A DNA stretch of 64,000 bases from Megaustenia siamemsis (lineage: Eukaryota; Mollusca; Gastropoda; Stylommatophora; Ariophantidae), in assembly GCA_032433765.1 (NCBI GenBank), contig JAVIAB010000101.1, positions 66,619,140-66,683,139 of the forward strand. The letters are read 5' to 3'. The notes beneath the pieces were generated by a model. It did no database searches, was not told the origin of the DNA, and was given only the letters and a program-made list of their open reading frames with translations. Of the stretch, positions 33,345 to 44,361 are shown piece by piece. Each line of letters begins with the position of its first letter. Position 1 is the stretch's first letter. Position numbers and translations under genes: made by a program.

Positions 33345-36270
33345 GCTTCTCCTTCTTCCTCCTCTTCCTTCCTCATCTGCCTTTCAGCGTCGAGGGGAGA
33401 TATAATTTGCGGTCTTTTGCTCTTCTGTTCGCCTCTGCTGCTGTTATGTTTCATAGTGCTTCTAATATTCCATCGATCCATCTTTTTCGTGGTTGACCCT
33501 TGGGTCTGGTGTTCTCACAACGTTTGTTGAAGGCTCGTTGTGTTGTGTTTTGTTCTTTCTGCCTAGTCACGTGGCCAAACCACTTTATCAGTTGTTTCCC
33601 TATATATTCTATGGCCGGGGCTATTCCTAGCTTGTTTCTCAGTTCTTCATTTGTGATCTTATCTCTCAGACTGTTTCCTGTCATTCGTCTAACACATTTC
33701 ATCTATGTAGAGGTTATTTTCTTATTGTTCTTGCATCTAGGGTCCAGGTCTGGCATTGGTAGCACAACGTTGGGATGAAGATTGTATTGTACAGTGCTCG
33801 GTTTGCCTCCAGAGTTATTTCCTTGTTGGACAATAGTGGTGATAACTGTCCGATGATTTGACAAGCTTTGTTGCATCTTGATTCTATCTCTGCTGTTTGG
33901 GAATTATCGCATGTCATTAGACTCCCTAGGTATTTGAATTCCTCTACTTGTTTTAGTTGTCTGCCTTCTATAGTTATGTTGATGTTCTGTTTATTTTTGG
34001 CGACATTCATGACATCTGTTTTGTTGATGTTGATTTTCATGTTGTATTTTGTGCCTGAGGTGTTGAGTTTGTTTAAGTGTTCTTGTAGGTCTTCTATTGT
34101 TTCATGTATTGGTGCCTGATCGTTGATCTCCTCTGTCTCTGATGGGTTGGCTAGCTTGCATATATGGTCCATGTATGTAATAAACAGTAGGGGGGATAGT
34201 ACGCACCCCTGTCTAACCCCTGATCTAACTTCGAAGTGGTCTGTGTAGCCTGCTGCTGTTCTGACCCTGCAGCTGCTGTTGACGTAGAGACTTTTAATAA
34301 GGTTGATTAGATGTTGGCTTACTCCGTATGTTGTTAGTATCTCCCACAGTTGTTCTCTGTTTACTCTATCGAATGCTTTTTCCTGGTCAATGAAGGCTAT
34401 GTATAAGTTTTGATTGTGTTCTGTCGTTTTTTCTGCAAGCTGTTTTAATGTCAATAGTGCGTCCGTGCATCCTCTGTTTTTTTCGGAACCCCATTTGAGA
34501 ATCGCTTAACTGTAGTTCTATTATTGGTCTCAGCTTTTTTTTCCAAGATTTTGGAGCATAGCTTTCCTACATGGCTGAGAAGAGATGTTCCTCTATATTG
34601 ACTGCAGTCTATTTTGCTACCTTTCTTTTTTCCATATTGGTATGGTGATTGTCTGTTGCCAGTTTTCTGGGGTTTGCTGTTGGTGCCATGCTGCATTAAA
34701 TATTCTGTGCAGCCACTGCATTCCTGTTTCTCCCGCTGCTGCTATTATTTCTATTGCCATGTTATCTTTCCCCGGTGCTTTGTTTCTTGGTGCATATTTG
34801 ATTACTTCTTCGATTTCCTCTTTCATGATGTTGGGTTCAGTATTTGTGAGTTCTAGCGTGGTTTTTGTTGTCTTATTTGTAGTTGGTGTGTTTAACAGGT
34901 CTTCAAAATAATCTTTCCATCTCTGTTGCATACATTGGTTATTTGATATTGGCTGTCAGTCTTTGTCGTTTTTCAGCTCAGTAGGATCATGGTTTTCTTT
35001 TCTCGCTCTTGTGGCTTTTACTGTTTTGTAGAAATCTCTTATGGCTGTCTTGAAGTCCCTGCTCATGTTTTGTCCGAATTCTGTCCAAATCTTTTGCTTA
35101 GCTTCTTTGATCAGCATTTTAACTCTTTTTCGAACTAATGCATATTTTTCATATTTTTCTTGGTTCTTGTTCTCCCTCCAATTTTTAAACAATTTCTTCT
35201 CTTCTTTAATTGCTTCTCTGATTGTTTCATTCCACCGCGGGGTGCTCTTTTTCCCTTCTCTTGTTCTTAGCTTCGTTCCATAAACTGTTTTAGAGATGTT
35301 GGTTACTGTTTCTTTAAATTGTTTCCACTCTTCTTCTACTGTGCATACTTCGTTAGGGAGTTTCTTGAATTCCTCTGTTAGTTTTTCTTCTAGGGTTTTC
35401 CTTGTTTCTTGATCTGTTAATTGTTTTATTTTTATTGTCTGTTCTTTTCGCTTCTTTTGTTTGTTTTCGTATATTCTCTTTATTTTTGGCTGTCTTAGTG
35501 TGATCATAACCATCTTGTGATCCGTGTCGTCTGTAATATTTGGGATTGCTCTACTGTCGGTTACTCTTTTCTTGTTCTGTTTTCTTGTTAGTATAAAATC
35601 TATCTGGCTTCTGCATGTTGTGTCATTCCATTTGTACTAGGTGTATACTTGCGACTCTCTGTGTTTGAAGAATGTTTTGGTGATAAAGAAATCATTTTGT
35701 TTGCATAGATCCAGTAGTCTGTTTCCATTTTCGTTTATTTCATCTGTTTTATCGCCAAAGGGTCCTAAGATGTCACTGTTCTCACAGATGCGTTTTCCAA
35801 GCCTTCCATTAACATCTCCCATCACTAGCATGTCGTCGCTTTCGCCAATCTTGTTAATAATTTCACTCAGTGTGTCTTAGAATTCTTCGCTGTCTTTTAC
35901 ATTGTTGTTGCATGGTGCATAGATTTGAATGTAATTTGTTTTTTTCGATCGTCTTCTAGTAGTTTAATTGTGATAATTCTTCCTGAATGGTATTTTATTT
36001 CTAGAATGTTCTTTGCGTGTTCTGGGTCGATGATAAAACCTACTACATGTGTTGCTCTTCCTGTGTTGCCGACTCCTGATAATATTTTCGTGTAGTTCAT
36101 GTGTTTTTTTCTTTATCTGTTGTCCTTTTACTCTGGTGTCCGCTAATCCTAGTATTTTAATTTTCCTTTTTGTCATTTGTTCTATACGTTCGACTTCTTT
36201 ATTTTTTATCCCGCATATGTTTATCGTTGCTACTTTAATCTCCATCTTCTATGTATTTCTCTGAGCATAA
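33345..36270 (-). mobile_element. LINE-F, near full length
   Basis: The most complete LINE in the window, about 2.9 kb of coding length, of a size suited to a single protein of roughly 950-1000 residues, as in RTE-like elements. The 3' end is GAAGGA-rich near 33345-33365. Upstream of the start at 36245 lies a possible 5' UTR (36275-36480) with an inverted repeat, acacgttggggg ... cccccacacgt at 36331-36379. Exact 5' end and target duplication were not found. Truncated copies lie at 19336-20105 and 42664-42905. Confidence 0.88.
33451..36245 (-). pseudogene. LINE-F endonuclease-reverse transcriptase, frameshifted
   Basis: Order on the minus strand: AP-like endonuclease that nicks the target, then RT. 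Endonuclease pieces are MEIKVATINICGIKNK (from 36245), MLVMGDVNGRLGKR (from 35831, a GDxN motif), SQIDFILTRK (about 35590) and TDDTDHKMV (about 35520, the D-H pair). 35513-34956 is the linker, rich in K and E. 34931-34617 has NKAPGKDNMAIE. 34454-33714 (246 residues) has motif A FIDQEKAFD at 21-29 and motif B GVRQGC at 79-84. Where FADD belongs the text is EEINDQAPIHE (residues 108-118), so the catalytic pair is not readable. The C-terminus is at 33702-33451 (IKWFGHVTRQ, KGQPRKRWIDG). At least four frameshifts and several stops. Inactive. Confidence 0.9.
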
Positions 36271-36524
36271 AACATTTATCCCTTACCGACCTGCTGAGTC
36301 AGTCGTAAGTTAAGGGCTTAACTTAAGAAAAACACACGTTGGGGGTTTAGCCCGGCTGATGTTTTCCCCCACACGTTTGATCGCTAATGTCACATGCGAT
36401 CTTTTACAATCTATGCAACTTTAGCTGGTTACATTTAAAAAGTACTTATCAGTTCTTGTCCTCCACCATGGTAGAAAACTTTACACAACTTTCCGAAAAT
36501 TATATCCCGTTGGAAACACTACAT

Positions 36525-36673
36525 AGGAATGTCGCTTCGCATCTGAGTTTCGATGCTTGAGGCTACACTATACAGAAATATCCGAACATTTCTGGATAGG
36601 CGGCCGAGCACATATGGGTGTAAACTCGCGTGCTAAGACGCCGGTTCAAGTCTCGTACTTTACCTTTACCTTT
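36525..36673 (+). mobile_element. SINE-B, 5'-truncated, with target-site duplication
   Basis: The last 149 bp of SINE-B including the second tRNA-like segment (ggcggccgagcacatatggg, gccggttcaagtctcg) and the tttacc tail. Flanked by acactacat at 36516-36524 and 36674-36682. Confidence 0.88.
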
Positions 36674-36682
36674 ACACTACAT

Positions 36683-39030
36683 TTAATCACATTTATCACA
36701 CAATCTACACTCCGAATATAAAAAAACCCGCCATCTTGACCTAGTTTACTAGTCAACTAGTTTACGATGTTTGGTTATTAGGTCGATATATGTAAAATCG
36801 ACAAGGAGAGACAAAATACCAAGGTATGAGAACCTCTAAGGGAAGAGATTACTGTTACTGCAGAATGTCGTAGTTTAGTCCGAACGTTCCGGGAACGTTC
36901 CATCAGTCTAGTTTAGACAGTACATATCAGTAAAGCTGCAATTTCTTTTATTTATGTATTTTGTTTAACTGACAAGATGCAGTAATGAAAGGAATAGATC
37001 GGTTACAGGAAGAAGATTTGTATTATTGTCTAAACAAGGTCTCGATGTCCCCTCAGATTGTCAATGTGCTGAAACCGCGGGAAAATGTAAGTAGCACGGG
37101 CATAGGTACAAGGGAGTTGATTGTACAACTCATACATGGCTATGATTAACAAAATACCACAGCTCTAATGCAGGATTTTCTCAACATTTTTGTGTTCACA
37201 GGCGCACGGGAAAGTGTCCAAAGAATCGCCCGCGCCGGCATCCAAATTTATTGTAAATAACGGCTACTCATATTTACAACACAGCTTTTTGCTCGTCACA
37301 CGGTTATTGTGTGTTCGTTTTCAAATATAAATTAATATAATGCACTGTACCTTACCAACAAACAAAACTACATACATTTGAAGATAGCAAAAAATTAGCA
37401 TTAAAAAGAAAAGGAGATTTGCACTGCACTGGATTAATGTGAATTTTGACTGAGCATTTTATTTGTTGGCTCAATTTTCAAAAATGGAGATATACGATTT
37501 ATGTAAGATCAACTTCACCTCCAATAAGGCTATTCAAGATAGCACTGCACCAAGGCGAATTTCAACCGCTAAATCTATTTTGCTCTGACCATTTGATGCC
37601 GACCATTAACGCTTCTGCTCAAAAAGAAAATTTAAAAGTCAACAATTGTTTCATATGTTCTTGTTTTTTTTCTCTCAATCTTTCGTTCAACTGAATGCTG
37701 GATAGTAAATGTCGTCACTCGCTGGAATGAAGGGGAACTCCCCGGGCACCAAGAAAACTTGCGACGGAGGCAATGACGCCCAAGAGCCCAGAGTTGACAA
37801 CCACTACATTAATAAATAGCTACCTGTGTCGTACAAAATATATTTCACACAGTTCTTTAGATACATTTCATAACTCATCTAGAAAAGTATATTGCATATA
37901 AGCAACACTTATTACACATGAAGTTGGTTGTGAGACTCTAAATATATCTATCAAACTATTTCGTTATTAGAAAAGATGTATGTGTCCAGGCTAGCGTCGT
38001 TGTTTTGACACTTTCCAAAGTTGTGTATTTTAATTCACATCTTTTGCTTAGAATAACTGCATACACACGATGCTATAGCTATTGATAGTGTTCTTCGTCA
38101 TTGTTAACCTACTTTCTTCCTTATCTCTTCATGCGACGAGCTCTTTTCAAGGACCGCACCCGAGAACAATTGTAGTTGATTGTTGATTCTCTAACAATGT
38201 CTGGCATAGTATTAAATCTGTTGTTGTCACAAACCACCCGGTTTATACTCACAATAAATCATCGAGTCAAGAGAAAAGCACCTCTATACGATCTATGAAA
38301 TGTTAACTAGATGAACGTAAAACGTTCTACCAAAATGTAAAACTTTATCGCTTTTACTGAATATTTAACTTGAGTAATCATGGGTTAGCAGGTTATCGGT
38401 TATCAAAGGGTATGTTCATTATTTAGATGTATGTAATGACACGTTCTGAGACAAAATATAAGAGTCAGGGCGTGTCCTTGTAACTACCATATTGATTATG
38501 CCTGGATCATACCCACGCCTGTATATTAAGTGATTCGATGAACATGATATGAAAAGTTGAACCGAGCTCTGTAAGTAATGGATAGTCATTGCAGAAGTCA
38601 GCAATACACAGTCACCTTTCTACGTTGATCCACATGCGGGAGTACAGTGATATGAAAGAGCGGACAGGTTGGATGGTTGTGCTTTCGTCGAAGATGGTCA
38701 ACCAATATATCCTACAAATGCCATATGTGTGCTCCAAAATACAAGAAGGGCTAAATACTTCGACAACTAAGGCTCCAAATCACTATTTGGGGCGAAATAA
38801 ATGGAAATGAAAACGGTCGCAGCCAAAAACGATACATTTAGTGGAAGTATAAGAGGATTTATTAACTAACATAGACCTGGAATCACCAGTTGTTGAAAGG
38901 TGCGGGACTTGCTGAGTCGGGGACTAGACATGAACATGTTCAGAGTATAATGATAATGATCAGCAAATAACTCAATAAATCACGCCTGGAAACCTTTGCA
39001 TTCACCTACGTATGATGGTCTTGACCTCTG
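36683..39030. other. 2.3 kb without a recognised gene
   Basis: The longest mainly unique stretch. Short open frames at 37446-37694 (82 codons) and 38589-38810 (73 codons) start with methionine, but show no motif I recognise, no repeated homologue here and no clear splice context. If a host exon exists in this window, this interval is one of the few places it could be. Confidence 0.45.
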
Positions 39031-39358
39031 GTAAAGGTAAAAGGTCAAGTACGAGACACGAATCAGCGTCTTTGCAGGCGAGTTTTCACCCATATGTTCT
39101 TGGCCCCTTATTCATAAGTGTTCGGAGACTGATGGATAGTTTCGCTTCAGGCATCTCACGATGTGAAGCGGCATTCCTCACCTTCCCAGAGTAACACCCA
39201 AGTATCTATTTCTGTCAACGGCTGGGTCGGCCGCGGGGGTATTTTTTTTTCTAACCACAATACAATTCACACTGCTTCCAGCAAAACCCTAATAATGGTT
39301 GTCCGAACGTCGGTAGCCCAGTCGAGTTGTTTTCCCAACTATGCTATCGATGTCCCCT
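39031..39358 (-). mobile_element. SINE-B, near full length
   Basis: Reverse copy: tail aggtaaaaggtcaagtacga at the left, tRNA-like head (ggttgtccgaacgtcggtag, cagtcgagttgttttcccaa) at the right. The second tRNA-like segment is more diverged than at 13649 and 36525, so this copy is older. Confidence 0.83.
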
Positions 39359-39546
39359 GGGCTCTCGGTGGCTCACTGAATATTTGTATTGGGTTTTCAC
39401 TGCCGGTTTTGGTTATACAAGCAGTTGCATTGTTTCATCGAGTCCTCTGTGGTGGGGTATCCATTGTTGGACTTCTGTTTGTGGAATGTAGTAGTTTATC
39501 AAAGCTGTAAACATGCCTTTTTTGGATGTAGAAGTAAAGTGGTCAA

Positions 39547-40168
39547 TGTAAAGAGCTTCCTCATGCTAAGTGATGTATAGGAAATATGGTGTTTTGCCTA
39601 TCTATCTATTGACCTTTCGAGCCGTGGCTGGCCCTTAGGGCATAGACCAAGATACTCCTTTTCTTATCTAAATTTGTATTCTAGCAGTTTTCAATTCTTT
39701 TAAAGATATTTTATCAAATCTCGCCATTTGTCTCTGTTCTGTGCAAGCAGCTCTATCTTATTGAGGGAGCCGGTTCCTGATGCTCTTGCCTCTATCATCA
39801 ATGTTCTTCTCAGTGTCTCTCTGGGTCTTCATCTTTGCCTCTTACCTGTTGTTTCCCACATGAGGGTTTGTTTTGTTATTCGGTTATTATTTCTTCTCAT
39901 CACATGTCCAACATATGACTATCGTCTTTTCTTTATTACTGAAGATGTTAGTGGTTGATTGGCGATTTCTCTAATTTCCTAATTTGGAAATTGACCTTAA
40001 TTGTTATAGATCTTTTGCACATGATTTTTGGGGTAATGTGGTCGGGATTACGCCAGTGTCGAAATACATTAATAGAAAAATATCCCTTACCCTTTTAAGG
40101 CTGAGTGAACCCGGAAGCTCTTGTCCTTTGTAATCCTGTTCTTTAACAACTGAGCTATCGTGATCCCA
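39547..40168 (-). mobile_element. SINE-A, decayed, split by LINE-A
   Basis: The tail piece is at 39547-39593 (tgctaagtgatgtataggaa) and the body with the tRNA-like head at about 39994-40168 (cacatgatttttggggtaat, ctgagctatcgtgatccca). The B-box region is partly deleted. Confidence 0.8.
39594..39980 (-). mobile_element. LINE-A 3' fragment inserted in SINE-A
   Basis: Minus-strand LINE-A 3' end: tatctatctattgacctttc tail, the 3' UTR and the C-terminal coding part back to about RQLISSVIKKRR. The flanks resemble each other only loosely (aaatatggtgtt and aatttggaaatt), so the duplication has decayed. Confidence 0.85.
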
Positions 40169-40859
40169 CATTGGGTTTAGAAGGTGCGATAATAATGATC
40201 AAAGAGGTATAGAGTTATACCACTTTAATGCAGAACTTGAACACAATATTCTTTAGATTGCTGAACTCAACGCCGTGTTTAATCATCCAACTGTAAGTAA
40301 ATTGATGTACGTGCTACGTGAATCAAAAAAAGCGTACAACTTGTGCATGAATTACAAATCAGTAATTAATTTAAATGGAAATGTTAAATGAGGTATAGAT
40401 AGCTTTGTTATGCTCTAAAGAACGTTTCACTTTGTGGTCCTGAATAAACTAAAACAAATATGTTGATTTTTGCAGTGATAATAAATACAAGAATGTGTGT
40501 ACTGCATAACGGCATTTGGGAATGTAATCTATAGAATACCTTCGTGTGGTACAGGCAATTAATAGCTTTGTGCTCAACTTACAATAAAAGCAGTCGATAC
40601 ATAAACATCATTGTTCGCCCCTTGTTTCACTTATGCAAATGTGTGTGGATTTATTAGTGTAATGAGTGGACTTATATAGAAAACATTGAGGCAATTCGCT
40701 TCCGAGCTGCAGAGCTGGAAGTTGTCAGCGACCTACAGCTGATAGCTTGCGACAATATCGGTGAACAAGAACTAACCAGACTCTACTCCACCTCTCCGTG
40801 GTGCCTCCAGTAACAATCTAACCTGTCTGGTCTGGCCAAGCGATTAGGGATGTATATAG
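40169..40859. other. No gene recognised
   Basis: Unique sequence. No coding signature. Confidence 0.45.
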
Positions 40860-41008
40860 CATCGGATGTATTGGGCCGAAAGCCGCAAATATCACAGTTT
40901 TACTGCAAACCACAACACAACGGAGACATGCCCACTTAACGTACTCTTAAGGACGGATGATGAGAAGGTGTATTCCTTTAGTCATCGGGCGAACGCAAGC
41001 AAGTAAAT
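40860..41008. repeat. Rep-Z copy 1 (unclassified dispersed repeat)
   Basis: About 150 bp matching 63758-63897 in the same orientation, with shared words such as cacagttttactgcaaacca, ggatgatg and gtcatcgggcgaacgcaagc. Class unknown. Confidence 0.75.
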
Positions 41009-41039
41009 AGAAAACATAGCGCATACTATTTTCCTTCGT

Positions 41040-41128
41040 CTTCATCCTCTCAGCTTCATGAGGCGCTTAGGTCTTCAACAAGCATTTTTCAAGCCGTTCT
41101 GTTTCTTGCCAATCTTTAAAGATCGTCG
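41040..41128 (-). mobile_element. LINE-B 3' fragment at the edge of an array
   Basis: Reads ggtcttcaacaagcattttt, caagccgttctgtttcttgc and then passes into the 33-bp array at the point where LINE-B has tgtcttcc. The array unit matches the next LINE-B segment. Confidence 0.78.
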
Positions 41129-41984
41129 CATGTCTTCCATTCCATGCATAACTCCTTCCACATGTCTTCCATTCCATGCATAACTCCTTCCACATTTCTT
41201 CCATTTCTCTACATCTCTGCTTCTACATGTCTTCCATTTATTTACATCTATGCTTCCACATGTCTTCCATTTATTTACATCTCTGCTTCCACATGTCTTC
41301 CATTTATTTACATCTCTGCTTCCACATTTCTTCTATCCCTCTACATCTCTGCTTCCACATGTCTTCCATTTATCTACATCTCTGCTTCCATATGTCTTCC
41401 ATTTCTCTACATCTCTGATTCCACATGTCTTCCATTTCTCTACATCTCTGCTTCCACATGTCTTCCATTCCTCTACATCTCTGCTTCCACATGTCTTCCA
41501 TTCCATGCATAACTCCTTCCACATGTATTCCATTCCTCTACATCGCTGCTTCTACATGTCTTCCATTCCTCCACATCTCTGCTTCCACATGTATTCCATT
41601 TCTCTACATCCCTGCTTCCACATTTCTTCCATTCCTCTACATCTCTGCTTCCACATTTCTTCCATTCCTCTGCATCTCTGCTTCCACATGACTTCCATTC
41701 CTCTACATTTCTGCTTCACATGTCACCATTTCTCTACATCTCTGCTTCTACATGTCTTCCATTCCTCTATATCTCTGCTTCCACATGTCTTCCACTCCTC
41801 TACATCCCTGCTTCCACATGTCTTCCATTCCTCTACATCTCTGCTTCCACATGTCTTCCATTCCTCTACATCTCTGCTTCCACATGTCTTCCATTCCTCT
41901 ACATCTCTGCTTCCACATGTCTTCCATTCCTCTACATCCCTGCTTCCACATGTCTTCCATTCCTCTACATCTCTGCTTCCACAT
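41129..41984. repeat. 33-bp array derived from LINE-B, about 26 copies
   Basis: The unit is catgtcttccattcctctac atctctgcttcca, 33 bp. LINE-B at 15391 has catgtcttccccatcatatt catctctgcttcca at the corresponding place, the same word with one length change. The first units carry a ccatgcataactcc variant. Because 33 is a multiple of 3, all the long frames here (up to 266 codons) are array artefacts. Confidence 0.93.
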
Positions 41985-42185
41985 CGCTTTGCTTATGTCC
42001 TGTATGGCTTGTGGCGCGATATAATAATTATTGATAGTAACTTCCGTTAGTCATAGCTGACTACGGATTTTTCAGCGCCCAAAGAAATTGTATTTTTATT
42101 CTTTTCTTTCTGGTATATTCTCTTTCTCTATGAATCTGTCTGATTCATGTTTGAGTTGGAGCTTTAGAGTGTGTTAATTCTTATA

Positions 42186-42189
<4 letters not shown>

Positions 42190-42223
<34 letters not shown>
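42190..42223. repeat. TC dinucleotide run
   Basis: Seventeen TC units. Confidence 0.95.
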
Positions 42224-42226
<3 letters not shown>

Positions 42227-42663
42227 GACGTAAAAAAGTGTTTACGGAAGAACAATAGGAAAACAGTCCACGTATACGGTATTAATACATGCAACCTCTT
42301 CGATGAGGACAACATTTAAGTAAGCGTTTGCACGCACCTGACCAACATCACATTAACCAATCATTTCATTTCGCGTGATTAGAGCATCATTCATTATCAT
42401 GTGATCAATCGATCTCAATTTACTAAGGTTACTCTTTCTGTTATACGCTTTTGCCGACTTATTACAAGTCATTATTTGTATGCGACAACAACTGAAGGAA
42501 GAATGCTGTATTCTATAATCTTTAGTTGAGAGACTTACAGTGACCTGCCATGAGCTCTTATTAATATGAGACGACACTTTCAAGGAAGAGTGTTAGATAA
42601 TGGAATGTTATATTTAGGAACATACGACAAAGTGCGTCCAGAGCTCTCTGAAACGTGTGACTT
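42224..42663. other. No gene recognised
   Basis: No coding signature. Confidence 0.45.
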
Positions 42664-42905
42664 CTTTTTCCTTCATTCCTCATTTACCTTTAAACGTGGA
42701 TGAGAGATACAACTTGTGGTCTTTTGTTTTTTTTTCGTTTGGCCTCTCCTGCTGTTAAGTTTCCTAGTTGTTTAAATATTCATTCAATCCATGTTATTCG
42801 TGGTCAGCCAATGAAATTGATGTTCCCGTAGCGTTTGTTGCAGGCTCGTTGTATTGTGTTTTGATATGTCTGTCTTATCAATTGGCAAAACCATTTTAGA
42901 AACCA
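42664..42905 (-). mobile_element. LINE-F 3' fragment
   Basis: Weak but continuous match to the LINE-F 3' end (cttcattcctcatttacctt, gagatacaacttgtggtctt, gtttgttgcaggctcgttgt). An old copy. Confidence 0.75.
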
Positions 42906-43094
42906 TTTTTAGAATTTATGTTGGATAACATTGTGACATGTGCCGACACTGCGAAAATACTAAATATTATACAGTTTAATGTGTATTTCTGGAAGCCGAA
43001 GAAATAAACACTACATATACCAAGAACAAGGAACATCTTCCAAAATAATTGCATAACACTCTTTACATTATGTGGTAGAACGATTAGTAATAAT

Positions 43095-43340
43095 CATCAT
43101 CATTTTGTGCCATACCACTTAGCGTAGGTGATCACGTCCTTCCACAATTTTCTATCAACAGTGCATCGTATCAGTTCTGTTGTCGACTGTTTTCCATGCC
43201 ATGACACCAAGCTATCTAGTGTTGTCTTTCTTTGTCGTCCGCGATCTCCCTTGCCTTGTATTTTGCAAACTAACTAAGTATTCCAAATTTCCTCTTCTTA
43301 TGATGTGCCCGAAAAATGTTGATTGTTACTTTCTGATAAT
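43095..43340 (-). mobile_element. LINE-C 3' fragment with target-site duplication
   Basis: Bounded by the 11-bp repeat ttagtaataat at 43084-43094 and 43341-43351. The tail is catcatcat and the C-terminus follows with stops. Confidence 0.88.
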
Positions 43341-43354
43341 TTAGTAATAATAGC

Positions 43355-43380
43355 GTATATATATATATATATATATATAT
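43355..43380. repeat. TA run
   Basis: Thirteen TA units next to the LINE-C target site. Confidence 0.9.
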
Positions 43381-43499
43381 TCATGAAGTATTTTGCATGT
43401 TATGTCTAAGTTCTGACGTCATCCTAGATTTCTGAAATCTGGACTAATAAAGCGGCAGTGAGTAATTTGATTTGACAGTGATGTCAATGTTAATAATAA

Positions 43500-43593
43500 T
43501 AACTATATATAATACTATATATTATATACTATATATAAAACTATATATATATAAATAATATATAATTACTAATTCTAATTCTAATTCTAATTC
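43500..43593. repeat. AT-rich simple repeat and CTAATT run
   Basis: Irregular TATATA/ACTATATA words followed by four CTAATT units. Confidence 0.85.
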
Positions 43594-44361
43594 TTAATAA
43601 TAATAAAATAATAATTCTATGAATTCTCCTTGTCCTGTAGTCCTGTAACCATAGCTGTCGTTGAGGAACCCTAAAGGACATCAACACAATGTAATTATAA
43701 CATTAGCTATTAAAAGCTGCATTCTGTGATACGAATGCTACGCCTGTATATTTTCTTTCCCTCGTTTTCTCACTGTTTTGTCCCCCTTTGACTGGTACTG
43801 TGTCCTGCAAAATAACCTGAGTCGGGTATGTTGATAGTGTAAGATTTATGCATTTCAGCTCAATAATTCGTTACTGTATCAATCGTTGATCGAAGTCTAT
43901 AGTATAAGTTTTATTGGGCTGGGCAATCATGGTCTGTACTCGATACCATGGAGAGTTTCGGTGACCGAGGTGACAACTCGTGCTCCAAACCAGAAGAATG
44001 CAGATCCGAATAGGTTCAAACGATTTTTTTTTTATCTTGGTTAAAACTCAATTTCAAACACAATGGCCTCATCAAGATAAAGCCTGCCTTTATTATCCCG
44101 TCATATATGTCCCCACCCTACGGCTCACACCATGATTAAATAATGTGGTAAAGATAGTTTTGTTTCCTAGTACCATGAATAAGGAAATGTCCACATTAAG
44201 GAACAACGGTTTCCGCCTAATGCAAGCCGCCCTAACGAATCATAACATCAAAGTAGCATGCATGTCATTTAAGACTTCACATATGGTTGAAAACAAGCAT
44301 GTGATGAAATACAAGTTACAGCCTTCAGTGTTTTGTCAAGCAGCTCCTCTTATGATTAATC
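43594..44361. other. Left flank of the 24-bp satellite
   Basis: Unique sequence. A frame opens at 44145 and runs 72 codons before entering the satellite. No signal peptide or known motif is evident in that part. Confidence 0.45.

Noticed and set aside
37446..38810. Possible host exons at 37446-37694 and 38589-38810
   Set aside because: Short frames with no motif, homologue or splice evidence that I can see. Left as unannotated sequence.
41250..42050. 266-codon repeat protein and overlapping frames
   Set aside because: Frames of the LINE-B-derived 33-bp array.
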